Source: Brassica napus (lineage: Eukaryota > Streptophyta > Magnoliopsida > Brassicales > Brassicaceae). Taken from it: 64,000 nt of DNA. Position numbers and translations under genes: made by a program. The stretch is taken from assembly GCF_020379485.1 (NCBI RefSeq), contig NC_063439.1, forward strand, positions 18,070,598-18,134,597, written 5' to 3'. The notes beneath the pieces were generated by a model. That model did not search any database, was not told the origin of the DNA, and was given only the letters and a program-made list of their open reading frames with translations. Positions 9,770 through 23,044 of the stretch are shown piece after piece (position 1 is the stretch's first letter; every line of letters starts with the position of its first letter).

Positions 9770-10474
9770 CTAGGAACGAGAGAGAGACATCTGTCTGAAA
9801 GTCCTAAGAATCTCTAGGACTTGTTCATAAGGAGGAGTTAGATCTTTGACCACATCGGTTTCGTTAATAGCATTGAGCCAACAATAGACACCAGGAAGTG
9901 TCTCTGGGTCGACGATCTTCATACCCAAAACTTCTTCGTGTGCTTTGTAAGGGCTTAGCAAAGTGCACATCACAATGTCAACTAGGCTCATGGACTCGTT
10001 TGTCACGGTCGGTTCACCATCAGTGTCCGAGAAAATCTCCTTGAGGCCTTCTTTCTCTACGATGCTCAGCTTCTCCTTCACCTCTGTTATAGCTTTCTCT
10101 TGCTCTTCTCCTTCGGTTTTCACCACTTTCATCACCACATCGAAAAGATGTAACTGGATGTAGCTAGCCCAAAACCGGACTTTAGATCTTTTGTAAGGGT
10201 CTTGAGGCAGAAGTTGTGGACCGTTTCTCCAGGTTTCGTGGATGTATTCAATGATAAACAAGGATTCAGAGATCGGTTTACCTTTGTGGACGAGAACCGG
10301 AACCTTCTTGTGAACCGGGTTGTACTGGAGAAGGGTTTGGCTCTTGTTATGGAGATCTTCTTGAACGAAAAGGTAAGGTATGGATTTGAGCTTGAGGGCT
10401 AACTCAACCCTTTTGCTGTAAGGACTCATGAATGTTCCATGGAGTATCACTTTGTTCCCAGTTTCTTCTTCCAT
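9770..10474 (-). CDS. GSTU9: Tau-class glutathione S-transferase, GSTU9-like
   Basis: A single uninterrupted frame of 234 residues, the usual tau-GST length. The N-terminal thioredoxin-fold domain (about 8-85) has the catalytic Ser in the motif MSPYSKRVELAL (Ser17), the cis-Pro motif KKVPVLVH and the glutathione-binding ES pair in PISESLFIIEYI. The all-helical C-terminal domain (about 95-225) includes KVRFWASYI. Tau GSTs conjugate glutathione to xenobiotics and oxidised lipids in the cytosol. Most tau genes have one intron after the ARFWA-like motif; none is present here. The name rests mainly on position next to HVA22B and EB1B, as in Arabidopsis At5g62480. Another tau paralogue is possible. 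Confidence 0.85.
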   Translation of the reverse strand: MEEETGNKVILHGTFMSPYSKRVELALKLKSIPYLFVQEDLHNKSQTLLQYNPVHKKVPVLVHKGKPISESLFIIEYIHETWRNGPQLLPQDPYKRSKVRFWASYIQLHLFDVVMKVVKTEGEEQEKAITEVKEKLSIVEKEGLKEIFSDTDGEPTVTNESMSLVDIVMCTLLSPYKAHEEVLGMKIVDPETLPGVYCWLNAINETDVVKDLTPPYEQVLEILRTFRQMSLSRS

Positions 10475-10964
10475 TTTGTTTTTCTTTTGGATCCGAGTAT
10501 TGCTTCAATCATGGAGTTTATAGTCTAAACCACGTAGGAAAAAAAGGATAAAGACAAAAGCATTAATATATAGATCGGTCAAAGAACCTTGTCCATCAAT
10601 CTCATACTTGCTTGGTTGATTTTGCTTCCTTTTTTCTTTCAATGTACATAGTTTAGAAACATTGACAAAAACAAAATAAAACTTTTGCAAGTAGTCTTGT
10701 ATTATAATACAGAAGAAGTATATGTGTTCCACTAATGTTTTGAGTTTTTTTCTTCAATATTTTTCTTACGAGAAATCATCTCTATTTTTTGCATTAATTT
10801 TGTATGATGTTCATCGTTACTTTAGTTTCACTAACGTTAAAAAATAAAATATTAACGACACGACTTCCCAATTGAAATCCACCTAAATAGCGAAGTGATG
10901 AAAAACGAACGGTCATACCAAATTAAAAACCAGCCATGACTAACTAAGCTAGGCTTCCAAATCA

Positions 10965-10976
10965 AGCCACGTGGCT
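10965..10976 (+). promoter_or_regulatory. ABRE/G-box palindrome AGCCACGTGGCT
   Basis: A perfect 12-bp palindrome with a CACGTG core, 138 bp upstream of the HVA22B ATG. The sequence CCACGTGGC is the strongest form of the abscisic-acid response element bound by ABF/AREB bZIP factors. HVA22 genes are classic ABA-induced genes, so the match fits. Confidence 0.8.
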
Positions 10977-11007
10977 CAACCTTGTGTCGACTCCTCCCAC
11001 AGCCATG

Positions 11008-11017
11008 GACACGTGTC
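11008..11017 (+). promoter_or_regulatory. Second ABRE palindrome GACACGTGTC
   Basis: A perfect 10-bp palindrome with a CACGTG core, about 40 bp after the first and 97 bp before the ATG. ABA responsiveness generally needs two ABREs or an ABRE plus a coupling element, and the pair here meets that. Confidence 0.78.
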
Positions 11018-11113
11018 TCTAGCCCAACTTCCTTCAAATGAAAGCATTCTCTTGTCCAGAAAACAATACAAACAAACAAAGCAAAAAGAAACAATCAAAA
11101 GTCGGCGGCAAAA

Positions 11114-12059
11114 ATGAGTTCCGGTATTGGAAGTTTGGTGAAGGTCATCTTTAAGAACTTCGACGTTATCGCTGGGTAAAATGAATAAAACTAACACATA
11201 GCGTAGCTATTTTCTCGTTTAGTTGTCCCATTGATTTGATTCCTTTTTATTTTTGTTGCACGTGTTGGTGTGTGCAGACCTATTATTAGCTTGGTTTATC
11301 CTCTGTAAGTCTAATCTAACTTTCTCCATCTAATTTACTCCACTTAGAGTTTGTCAAATCTCAAAATACGTGTTTCACTTAAGTCATTACCGGTCTATAC
11401 TTGAATTCAGATACGCATCAGTGAGGGCAATAGAGTCGGGAGCTCATGGAGACGACAAGCAATGGCTCACTTATTGGGCTCTTTATTCACTTATCAATCT
11501 CTTTGAACTCACTTTCTACGGACTCATCGAATGGTAAGTTCAAAAGTAGTCTAAAGAGGCATCCACATCCTTTTAAAGAGTCTAAGGACTCACTTTTGGT
11601 AGTGTGAAAGTTTCTTCTTTTACAATGGACTAATGAAAGTTTTCGAGGTTTATGGTATAATATCAGGATCCCGATATGGCCATACGCCAAGCTAGCACTA
11701 ATTTCTTGGTTGGTGTTACCGGGCTTGAGCGGCGCTGCTTATGTTTATGAGAACTATGTGCGTTCATTCCTTTTACGCCCACACAGTTTTAATATATGGT
11801 ATGTACCCGCTAAGAAGGACGAAGATGACTTACCAGCAGCTGCTGGGAAATTCACTCCGGTAAACGATTCTGGTGAGCCTACGGAAAAGCGTGTGAGCTC
11901 GGTATGACCTCTCTAAATTCTCTCGAAAACCTGGTTTGTGACCTACATGTTCGATCTCGAGAGACAGTTTAATTTGTTGATTATTAATGATATCTTCAGG
12001 TGGATACATCAGCCAAATATGTTGGTCACTCGGCCTTTGATGATACATATGTCTACTAG
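11114..12059 (+). CDS. HVA22B: HVA22-like protein b (TB2/DP1/HVA22 family, REEP-related)
   Basis: Five exons: 11114-11175, 11278-11304, 11411-11533, 11667-11901, 12000-12059, giving 168 residues. Exon 2 is only 27 bp. The TB2/DP1/HVA22 domain covers about residues 20-105, with hydrophobic segments in exons 2-4 (PIISLVYPLYASVRAIES, LTYWALYSLINLFELTFYG, YAKLALISWLVLPGLSGAAY). These are hairpin-type membrane segments that shape tubular ER; barley HVA22 is ABA-induced and negatively affects vegetative vesicle traffic. Exon 4 would end with an in-frame TGA if intron 4 were retained (…SSV), so two C-termini are possible. The spliced form ends in FDDTYVY. Position between GSTU9 and EB1B supports orthology with At5g62490. 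Confidence 0.9.
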
Positions 12060-13691
12060 CTACCAAAGCTACTTCTGACCCGTTTTAGCTTAACATCGTT
12101 ACCCACGTATTTCCTCTCTTTTTTCTCTCCGGTTATTATCGAGTTGTTGTTACCGGTTAATAAATTTTAAATATCAAAATAATATGTTAAATTAAATGCA
12201 TGGTTAATTTATATTTGTTATGTAACAATATCAAATCACGAAAACAGTGAACTTGACGAGGCCAGAGCCGGTCCGACAGTTTAATTTTTTTTCTTAATGC
12301 CCAGTGCTTGTGTGTCTTTGTTATTCACATAAAAAAAATATTAAAAAATTATAGTGTATCGTTTTAAATCATGAAAGTTAGCAACTCTAAATTTGACAAA
12401 AAAAAGCATCTCTAATTTTACTCCATTTTTTATTCTAACTTTATTTACTTTAAAATAGAATGAAAAATAAAATAATAATCAAAATACAAAACCATGAATT
12501 TTTAATAGCATCTCTAATTCTTTTTTTATATTTACTTTAAAATAAAATGAAAAATAAAATAATAAACAAAATATAAAATCATAGAGTTCTAATTGCATCC
12601 CCAAAATATTTTATTTTCTTGTTAAAATTCTTATTTTTGACGCAATTTTGAAATAAAATATGAAATGTAACTAAAAATGTCTTGAACACTAGATTTTTTG
12701 CTTATGGTCTAGACGGTCTTGACTTTATACATACATGGGAGATGTGCAAAAATAAATTTTGAGATTTAACCAGAAAGATCTAAGTTTCGAAGAAAAAAAA
12801 AGATAAACACAGACATATGTTTATGTAGAAATGTATAATATTATAACCTTGACTAGGACCGGATAAATAAACCGAATCTGAAAATCCGAATCTGAAAATC
12901 CGAATCGAATCCGATTTCATAAAAATAAATCCAAACCGATTCGCTGACATAAATACCAATATATTTTGTTTTATGGTATTTTGTTTTAGATATTTTGGGT
13001 TATGGCATGGGTATTCTAATCTAAACCTAAATAGATATTTAATAGAATCTGAAACATTTAAAATCCTAAAAAAAATTGTACCAAGCATGTTTCAGTTTCT
13101 AATATGTATCCAAAATATATTAAGATATTATTGAACATCTAAAATAATTATCTATTATATGAAGCTTGATGGTTGAATGTGGCGGTTGAAGCTTAAATTT
13201 TTTAGATTTTGGTTTTGATTTCATTGAATAATGTTTTCATTTCATGAGAATATAGTTTTCGTTTTATGCTTTCATTTATTTGGTTTTCTTTTACCAATAG
13301 ATATGATTACCTTTCGTTTGATTTTGAAAGATCACGTTTGATGTTTTTTTTTTATTTTTTTTTTGAATCAATTTTACTTATATTTTGTTTACAAAATAAG
13401 TACAAATCAAGTACTTCACAACTTGGTTATTGAGTAGGTACAAATCATGTATTTTTAAACCAAAGAACCGATTAGGATCCAAACCCGAAAGTACATCGGA
13501 TTTTACCGGTTCTTTGAAAAATTTCTAACTCCGACCCGAACCCGTTAATATCTGAATCCGATAGAATCCAAACCGATTCCAAACCGAACTTTCATATAAC
13601 CTGAATGGAGATAATTTTGATAAATCCAAAAGAATCGAAATTCGATTGGAACCCGAATATCCATGTCTAACTTTGACAAAAAAAAGAAGTA
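12060..13691. repeat. AT-rich spacer with a degenerate tandem repeat and CCGAA-type repeats
   Basis: No gene is seen. Around 12403-12620 a segment starting GCATCTCTAATT is repeated at a spacing of about 106 bp with changes. From about 12855 to 13660 many copies of ACCGAATC/ATCCGAA/ACCCGAA motifs occur on both sides of AT-rich sequence, the same motif family as inside the Helitron at 39150-39842, there on the other strand. It looks like a decayed non-autonomous DNA element common in Brassicaceae spacers. Confidence 0.5.
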
Positions 13692-14775
13692 TCTTCTCTA
13701 TTAAAAATTTAAAAGAGAAGTAACATTTTTATCTACTATAAAAAAGTTATACTAGCTTTATTAGGTCAATTTCATTAATTACATTTATTTAATTATCTAC
13801 ATTAATCTATTAAATATATAAAGATACTAATAATAAATTAATTTTAACTGTAAATTTAAATTTTATCTTTAGTTATAACAAAATGTTTGAGAAAAAATCT
13901 AACAAAATCTTTCTAAAAATTTAAAATATTTTATTTAAATTAATACCATTGATTAATTTCATAATTAATAATATATACTATTATACTTTAATTTAAATAA
14001 GATTTTACTATAAAAAAAAAATAAAATAAAAGTGTATACTATTTTTCAAATTTTATAATTATATTCTATATCTTCTTTATTAAAAGAAATACCATAAAAA
14101 TTCATACTAGGTCTATTTCATCAATTACATCTATTTAATTATTTAAGTTAATATATTTAATATATAACATTTCTAAAAAATCTTATAAATTATATAGATA
14201 TTAATAAATAAATTTTAACTGTAAATTTAAATTTTATTTATACTTATAACAAAATATGTTGGAAAAAATCTAACAAAATCTTAATAAAATTTTAAAATAT
14301 TTTTAAATTAATGCAACGATTGATTTCATAATTAACAATATAGTATTATTATAATCTATTTACTTATAAAATCTCACAATATACTAAAATAAATAACATA
14401 GAAATATAAATTATGCTAAGAAAATATCAGTTTTATAGTAACTAAATAAAATTTTAAAATGTGTTGTATTCAGTCTGTAAAAATTAGAAAAAAATGAAGG
14501 AGATTTTCAATTTGTTTATTTCATACTATGAATTTATTTTACCAAACTCGAAAATATATTAATATATAATAACAATTAATAATAAAGTAAAATGTATAAA
14601 ATAAATAATTATATATTAATAATATCGAATAAGAAACATAACCAATATCATTTTGATTTACACAATATATAATACTAAAATTTAAATTATATATTTGAAA
14701 GTTTTGCGATAGGTATCTATTATATATTTATAAAATAAAAATCTATCCGTACGGATATGCGGGTGAAAAATCTAG
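13692..14775 (+). mobile_element. Non-autonomous Helitron, 1084 bp
   Basis: It starts TCTTCTCTATTAAAA after an A and ends CTAG before a T, as Helitrons do (A/T insertion, no target duplication). A perfect 14-bp palindrome, TATCCGTACGGATA (14744-14757), lies 14 nt before the CTAG and can form the terminal hairpin. No coding capacity is seen. A second 5'-end-like sequence begins at 14071 (TCTTCTTTATTAAAAG), and the roughly 300 bp after each start are related, so the 5' region is duplicated. Confidence 0.75.
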
Positions 14776-15548
14776 TATATAATATTATAACCATGTTGCT
14801 GCTAGGGAAAGGCATCCCCACGTGAAGGCGTTACATATTACAGAGTCCAAAACCAGCATCGTCATAACTGTGAACTGACATTAGCTGTAACCGAAACGAA
14901 CCAACAAGTTAATGCATCTCTTTCTCTGTACAACAAAATAAAAATGCCTCTTTCTTTCCTTGGTTTTAAAATATTATAAAGTCTTTCAACGCTAAATTAA
15001 TCTAATAGCATAGTTTTTTTATAATCAACAATCTAATGTATAAGTTTTCTGTAGCTATCATATGATGTGTATCTAATAATTTACAACTCCTTTATTTTAA
15101 TCACATAGATTTTCTTATGCTTATAAGTTCTGACCACGCAAAAGTATATTATATAATAAATAAAAATATTTAGCAATACTTGTAAGTAAAATAAAGAAAT
15201 AAAATTAGAAAAAACGGGTTCACGCGAGAGACATCGTAACGACTAAATTAAGTTTTAAAATGAAATATTTGTTACTTTTTCTCTTTTCTCGCTGTTCCAT
15301 TCGCTCACCGTCTTTATCTCTGCATCAGTTTCTCCTTCCTAACAAGCAAAAACCCCAAAACGGATCGAATCAAAAAATTTCTATTTTATAAATACAAAGA
15401 AAAATTCTTTCTTATTCAATTTCGTTTCGTTTCACCTAACCCATTGATTCTCTTTTAACTTTTTTCCTTCCGATCAATACAATCCATCATCGCATTGCAT
15501 CTGAGTTCTCCCAATAGAACAGAGGAGGCTACTTTTATTCCGTTTGAG
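14776..15548 (+). promoter_or_regulatory. Upstream region and 5' UTR of EB1B
   Basis: AT-rich sequence directly after the Helitron. From about 15290 it turns pyrimidine-rich (TTTCTCTTTTCTCGCTG, TCTCCTTCC), which is usual for plant transcription starts and 5' UTRs. No clear TATA box could be singled out. Confidence 0.4.
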
Positions 15549-17276
15549 ATGGCGACGAACATTGGAATGATGGACAGTGCTTACTTCGTTGGACGAAACG
15601 AGATTCTGGGTTGGATCAATGACCGCCTTCACCTCAATCTCTCTCGCATCGAAGAGGTATTGTTAAAGCTTGATTCTTTCTTTCTGCATGTGTGTTTCAA
15701 TGGCCGATTTGATCAGAAAAGGACGTGCCTTTCGCTTTTGTTTTGATGTTGTCGGTGGTGGGTTATGAAGATTGGTTTTTGAGATGTATGCATTGTTGAT
15801 CTGGTGCAATTTTGCTGGTTAAGATGCAGTTACATTCTGGCTAAGCTTTAAAGAACAAGTGTTACTTGCAGTTTATGTTGTGTAATAAAGATCTACATTT
15901 GTCTGCTTGATACTTGTACGCCTTTGATTATTAAGATGTTTTCTTTACTTGTTTGATTTCAACTGATAACTCTTGTAATTGGTCTTTTTGCTTGTGAGAC
16001 TGTGTTTTATGATCTAACTGGGCTTATTGTAGGTTGCATCGGGTGCTGTTCAATGCCAAATGCTGGACATGACCTTTCCAGGAGTCGTGCCTATGCACAA
16101 GGTGATTGATGTTTATTAGTTTTTATCGGCATCATTCTCTTGTCTGCAGAGCATTCTAAATCTTTCCACTTCTCAGGTTAATTTTGCGGCGAAGAACGAG
16201 TACGAGATGATACAAAACTACAAAGTCATGCAAGAGGTCTTCACCAAACTCAAAATCACCAAGGTAGTTTTTATTCTTTATTCATACACTTTGCTTGTGA
16301 TAAAGATCCCATGTGAGAGCTAATACCTTCAACATATGTCTATCGCTTACAATGCAGCCATTGGAAGTCAACAGGCTTGTCAAAGGCAGACCACTAGACA
16401 ACTTGGAGTTTCTACAATGGCTGAAACGTTTCTGCGATTCCATTAATGGTGGCATTATGAACGAGTATGGATTCTTTTTGCTACCTTCTCTTCTCTTCTA
16501 TTTATCAAAGCAAAAAAGTCTTACTCCACTGGTTTCATCATTGTAGGAATTACAATCCAGTAGAACGAAGATCGAGAGGTGGCAAAGAGAAAAGCGTAAA
16601 GGGGTCTAGTAAGGTCTCAAAGTCATTGCAAACAAACAATACGCATCATACTCCTACAGTCACTGCTTCCAGCAAACCAACTGGTATTCCACTTAAACTT
16701 AGCTTCCCTCTCTGTCCAGTTTCTAACTTTCGCAATCTTTGTTCGAAAATTCTTAACTGCTAGGTCCAAAGCAAGCAAGATCACATGCAATTGGAGGTGG
16801 GAGCAACTCGTCGGCCGAAGTGCAAGCTCTGTCAAAGGAGGTAATTGGCTTCTAATCATTCCCTCGTTTCTTCAGGTTAATGGAAAAAAAAAGGAATTGT
16901 AATGAAACATTCTTTCACAATATAACCAGCTTGAAGATCTCAAGGTCTCGGTAGATGTCTTGGAAAAGGAAAGAGATTTTTACTTCTCTAAGCTCAGGGA
17001 TATAGAGATACTCTGTCAGACTCCTGAACTTGATGATCTTCCGGTAAATGTCAATAGCAATTTCCTTGGTTCCCCATAGTTTGGACTCAAATCAGCATGA
17101 ATAACATGTACTTGTTATATGTGCAGATTGTTGTAGCGGTTAAGAAGATATTATATGCAACAGATGCAAATGATTCTGCTCTCGAAGAAGCTCAAGAGTG
17201 CCTAATCGAGTCTCTAGGCATTGATGTTGAGGAAGAAGAAGAAAACGAAGCAGAAGAAGCAGGGACTCAGACTTAA
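15549..17276 (+). CDS. EB1B: Microtubule plus-end-binding protein EB1 (EB1B type)
   Basis: Eight exons: 15549-15656, 16033-16101, 16177-16263, 16358-16464, 16547-16683, 16764-16840, 16930-17043, 17127-17276, giving 282 residues, all GT-AG with matching phases. The ATG at 15549 opens [20 protein letters not shown], the standard EB1 start. The calponin-homology domain (about 12-118) binds growing microtubule ends. A Ser/Lys/Thr-rich linker (about 125-170) precedes the EB1-like coiled coil and four-helix domain (about 190-255, with [14 protein letters not shown]). The tail is acidic ([15 protein letters not shown]) and lacks the animal EEY end, as in plant EB1A/EB1B. It tracks microtubule plus ends in the cytoplasm. 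Exons 3 (part) to 8 are repeated at 35939-37004. Confidence 0.95.
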
Positions 17277-17511
17277 AAACAACAACAAAAAAAACAAGTT
17301 TCAAACTAGAGGACAATGACTATACATTGCCTTGTCTTAGAAGATAGTGTTTGGACAATACTCAAGTTTACCCTAACCGGTTATTCGGTTTTAAATGAAA
17401 CATCCCAAACTCTGTTCCTTTCTTAACTTAAAAGATGGTCCAATTTGGTTTTTCTTTGTATCAGAGTGTTTTGTGTCCATATAAATATATGGGGAAAAAA
17501 ATAATTTATTA

Positions 17512-17760
17512 CTCCATCCGTTCTTAAAAAAATAGACTTTTTAGTATTTTCACACATATTAAGAAAACACATTAAATTACCATAATAAATGTATCGTTTT
17601 CTATAATTTTCAATTTTCAATAACTTTAAACCAATAGTAATTCAATAAAGTCAATTAATTTTTTTAAAGTTTACAATTTTTTCATAGAAAACACAAAAAA
17701 TACATCTTTGTGAAACAAACATTTTTTTCTAGAAAGTCTATTATTAAGGAACGGAGGGAG
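17512..17760 (+). mobile_element. Stowaway-type MITE, copy 1
   Basis: 249 bp with terminal inverted repeats (CTCCATCCGTTCTTAA at the left; TTAAGGAACGGAGGGAG at the right) and a TA dinucleotide on each side, as for Tc1/mariner-type Stowaway elements. It lies just past the EB1B 3' UTR. The element was present before the block duplication (copy at 37240-37488). A diverged relative is at 53150-53353. Confidence 0.88.
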
Positions 17761-18299
17761 TAGCATTTAACAGAGTTCGTGTTTAACACTAAGTATTAAA
17801 AAAGGTGTAGCATGTTAGAACTCCAAAGCAAAAGCCCCTCTTTTATGGTTAAAGACGTCCGTTGGAGATGGTTGTTGTATCTCTGTTGCTTCTTTCCCAC
17901 TAGCAGATCCAGTAAAAGCTTCTCGCAGTAAACAAGACTACCTCATAACAAATCAGACGTCTCTCGTCCCCTCCATCAATATCAAAGCAAACAAACACAA
18001 GAATAAAGTTTAAAACAAGCAAAAGAATCAAAGGAAACAATTTTTTAAAAAGCAAGTACGAAACAATCTAGGCACAAAACAAGAAAACAAAAAAAAATGA
18101 TTTTTAGTGCAAAAACGAGAGGGAAAACTGCAAAAACGAGATTGGTAATGAAAAACTACGTGATCGTGAGTGTCAACCAAACTGCAAAAACAGGATGTTA
18201 TGTTCTATTTTCTTTTACACATAAATTTTCATTACCAATCAACAGCAATACAGATTTTACCCTCGCAACAAAAAAAAAACTTGAAAATACGAAGAGGAG

Positions 18300-19085
18300 G
18301 AAAATTACTTTATTACCAGATTGATTAAGAGAACTAAATGATCAAAAATGTAAAGCAAAAAAACATATACAATCTCTAACAATCAATTAATGACAGGATG
18401 TAATGTTTAATTTGTTTTCACAAATTACACATTAAATTTTCATTATCAATCAAATAATATAGAATTTTCCTCCTAAATATTTTGAAAGTTTTTTTCTTAA
18501 AAAAATGTTTTGACAAAAAAATCAGTTTATGAGTTAGGAGTAAAGAGAAGATCATACCTTGCAAAAATCAGTGTCAGATGGAGAAAAACGACGGTGATGA
18601 CGACGTCAATGACTTGGCGAGACGAAATGGATAGATCCAATTTTATCAGTGATCCAGTATTGGCAACCTACGCATGAAATTTTATCATCACGTTTTTGAC
18701 AATAATAGAAAAAATCAGACAGTAGTTCAAAAGAAAAGAAGACGTAAGAATCAGACTTTGAAAGGCTCACCTCGTCTACCTGAAAATGGAATCCACTGCT
18801 TCGCATAGGAACCCAACCCACCGAATCTACAAGAAAGCAGAGCAGGCCTAGCATACACGAGTACCCGTCTGTAACGAAATCGAGACTGAATCCACCACCA
18901 CCTCACACAACAAAACCGGAACCGGACCTCAAGCGGGAGACCACCAGACCACTTAACTAGAACATCTCTCACTCACACAGGAGAGTTTACGCGACAAGTC
19001 GTTTCTTCGTTCTCTCTCTCTAACGTGTTCTCTCGTTGTGGTTGTTGTTGGACTATTGCCTTATGTGCACCAAACTATATATAGA
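18300..19085 (-). other. Possible minus-strand transcription unit of unknown nature, copy 1
   Basis: Read on the minus strand, a TATA box (CTATATATAG, plus-strand 19074-19083) is followed by a pyrimidine/purine-rich leader and splice-like junctions: TTGTAG/A near 18830, CAG/GTAGACGAG/GTGAGCC at 18772-18785, and GCAAG/GTATGATC near 18556. The longest frames are 73 and 82 codons and resemble nothing I know. A non-coding RNA or the first exons of a truncated gene are both possible. The arrangement is conserved in block 2 at 38290-38840. Confidence 0.3.
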
Positions 19086-21250
<2,165 letters not shown>

Positions 21251-21361
21251 AGATGTTTGTTCATAAAGTCATATTTTTATAAATAAACTCAAAATATTTC
21301 TAAAGTTTAAACTAATATTAATTTAATAAAATTAATAATTTTCACTAATATATCGTAAAGT

Positions 21362-22364
21362 AATGACTCTAAATAAATACAATCGTAAAGTAATGACTCT
21401 CTCTCTCTCTCTATTTATATATATATATATATATATAAGATGTTTGTTCATAAAGTCATATTTTTATAAATAAACTCAATATATTTCTAAAGTTTAAACT
21501 AATATTAATTTAATAAAATTAATAATTTTCACTAATATATCGTAAAGTAATGACTCTAAATAAATACAATTGTATAAAAAACAAGTACATTTATCTATAG
21601 AAAGAGAAGAAAATCCGTTAAAAATTATTTTTTAGAAATGAAAATTTTATTTTTAAAATGAAAGAGTACTATACTAGATTTTGAACCGCAAAGAATACAA
21701 AATGTCGCGGGAAAAAGAGATCACCCACTAGTATATATATGTGTATTTGGTAAAGAAGATTTCATCATCTCAGAAATTAGAAACGTGTAGAGATAAAAAT
21801 CCACCACAATCTATATCACCTCTATAGCCAATCTTTAAAAACCCTTACTTATTATTCTCCTCTCCTTTTTGATTCGATGTTTACGTTCATGGATGCAGCC
21901 AGAGTGAAACCTGCTCTTTCCACCAACCCACCGAGTGAAGTTGATCGGCTAAGCAGTTTGCCAGATTGCTTGATATTTCAGATATTCTTAAATCTTCCGA
22001 CCAAAGATGTGGTTCAGACTAGTGCGTTGTCAACCAGATGGACAACTCTCTGGAAAGACGTACATGGTCTGGATTTGGACACCGAGGATTTCAATACACA
22101 CGAAACATTCGTGAGTTTTGTCGATAACTTTCTTGAACGCAACCGTGGTTCGTCCATACATCTGTTTAAGGTAACGTACGATTCTTCTTATAAGCCTGAT
22201 ATTGTCAATCGCTGGGTCGACACTGCTGTTAGGCTTAAAGTTGAACATCTCGATGTTTCGGACGATTTACCTGCTCAGGATATCATGATGAATCCAACAG
22301 TTTACACTTGTAGTAGCTTGGTGTCCCTAAGGATCGTGGGATTGATCATACCTAGTCTTGAGCG
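21362..22364 (+). repeat. Local duplication unit: F-box promoter plus 5' half (copy of 22530-23532)
   Basis: The 1.0-kb segment ending within F-box gene A0 is repeated at an offset of 1168 bp with only about three base changes (one is CTTGAGCG versus CTCGAGCG at the right edge) plus a length change in the CT run. The two copies are separated by the inverted segment 22365-22526. Confidence 0.9.
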
Positions 22365-22386
22365 ATATATTAGTGAAAATTATTAA
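21877..22386 (+). pseudogene. F-box gene A0: 5'-half duplicate, truncated at an inverted junction
   Basis: The first 163 codons equal those of gene A (23045). The frame then runs into an inverted spacer at 22365 and stops after six foreign codons (ends RYISENY). The complete F-box (about residues 23-62) and the first leucine-rich part remain; the rest of the LRR region and the FBD domain are missing. The promoter copy upstream, with the E2F-like site and TATA box, is intact, so a 169-residue F-box-only protein could be made. Whether it is expressed cannot be told from the sequence. Confidence 0.85.
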
Positions 22387-22488
22387 TTTTATTAAATTAA
22401 TATTAGTTTAAACTTTAGAAATATTTTGAGTTTATTTATAAAAATATGACTTTATGAACAAACATCTTATATATATATATATATATAA

Positions 22489-22526
<38 letters not shown>
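22365..22526 (-). repeat. Inverted spacer copied from the upstream promoter region
   Basis: This segment is the reverse complement of the stretch around 21215-21345 (CT run, TA run, then the sequence around AAGATGTTTGTTCATAAAG). It sits between the two direct copies of the F-box 5' half. The left junction shares only CG with the gene sequence. A direct-inverted-direct pattern of this sort suggests template switching or an assembly artefact. Confidence 0.85.
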
Positions 22527-22528
<2 letters not shown>

Positions 22529-22874
22529 ATGACTCTAAATAAATACAATCGTAAAGTAATGACTCTCTCTCTCTCTCTCTCTATTTATATATATATATAT
22601 ATATAAGATGTTTGTTCATAAAGTCATATTTTTATAAATAAACTCAATATATTTCTAAAGTTTAAACTAATATTAATTTAATAAAATTAATAATTTTCAC
22701 TAATATATCGTAAAGTAATGACTCTAAATAAATACAATTGTATAAAAAACAAGTACATTTATCTATAGAAAGAGAAGAAAATCCGTTAAAAATTATTTTT
22801 TAGAAATGAAAATTTTATTTTTAAAATGAAAGAGTACTATACTAGATTTTGAACCGCAAAGAATACAAAATGTC

Positions 22875-22910
22875 GCGGGAAAAAGAGATCACCCACTAGT
22901 ATATATATGT
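22875..22910 (+). promoter_or_regulatory. F-box core promoter: E2F-like site and TATA box
   Basis: GCGGGAAA (22875-22882), the E2F consensus read from the other strand, is followed by a TATA run (about 22899-22910), about 146 bp before the ATG of gene A. The same pair occurs in all six F-box copies (E2F-like site at 21707, 22875, 26707, 31387, 43534, 47346). Binding by E2F is inference. Confidence 0.5.
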
Positions 22911-23044
22911 GTATTTGGTAAAGAAGATTTCATCATCTCAGAAATTAGAAACGTGTAGAGATAAAAATCCACCACAATCTATATCACCTCTATAGCCAAT
23001 CTTTAAAAACCCTTACTTATTATTCTCCTCTCCTTTTTGATTCG

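Larger units (their letters stand above)
10475..11113. promoter_or_regulatory. Divergent promoter region between GSTU9 and HVA22B
   Basis: A 639-bp region serves two genes read away from each other. No gene is seen in it. The HVA22B-proximal part holds two ACGT palindromes, annotated separately. The GSTU9-proximal part is AT-rich without a motif I can name. Confidence 0.6.
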
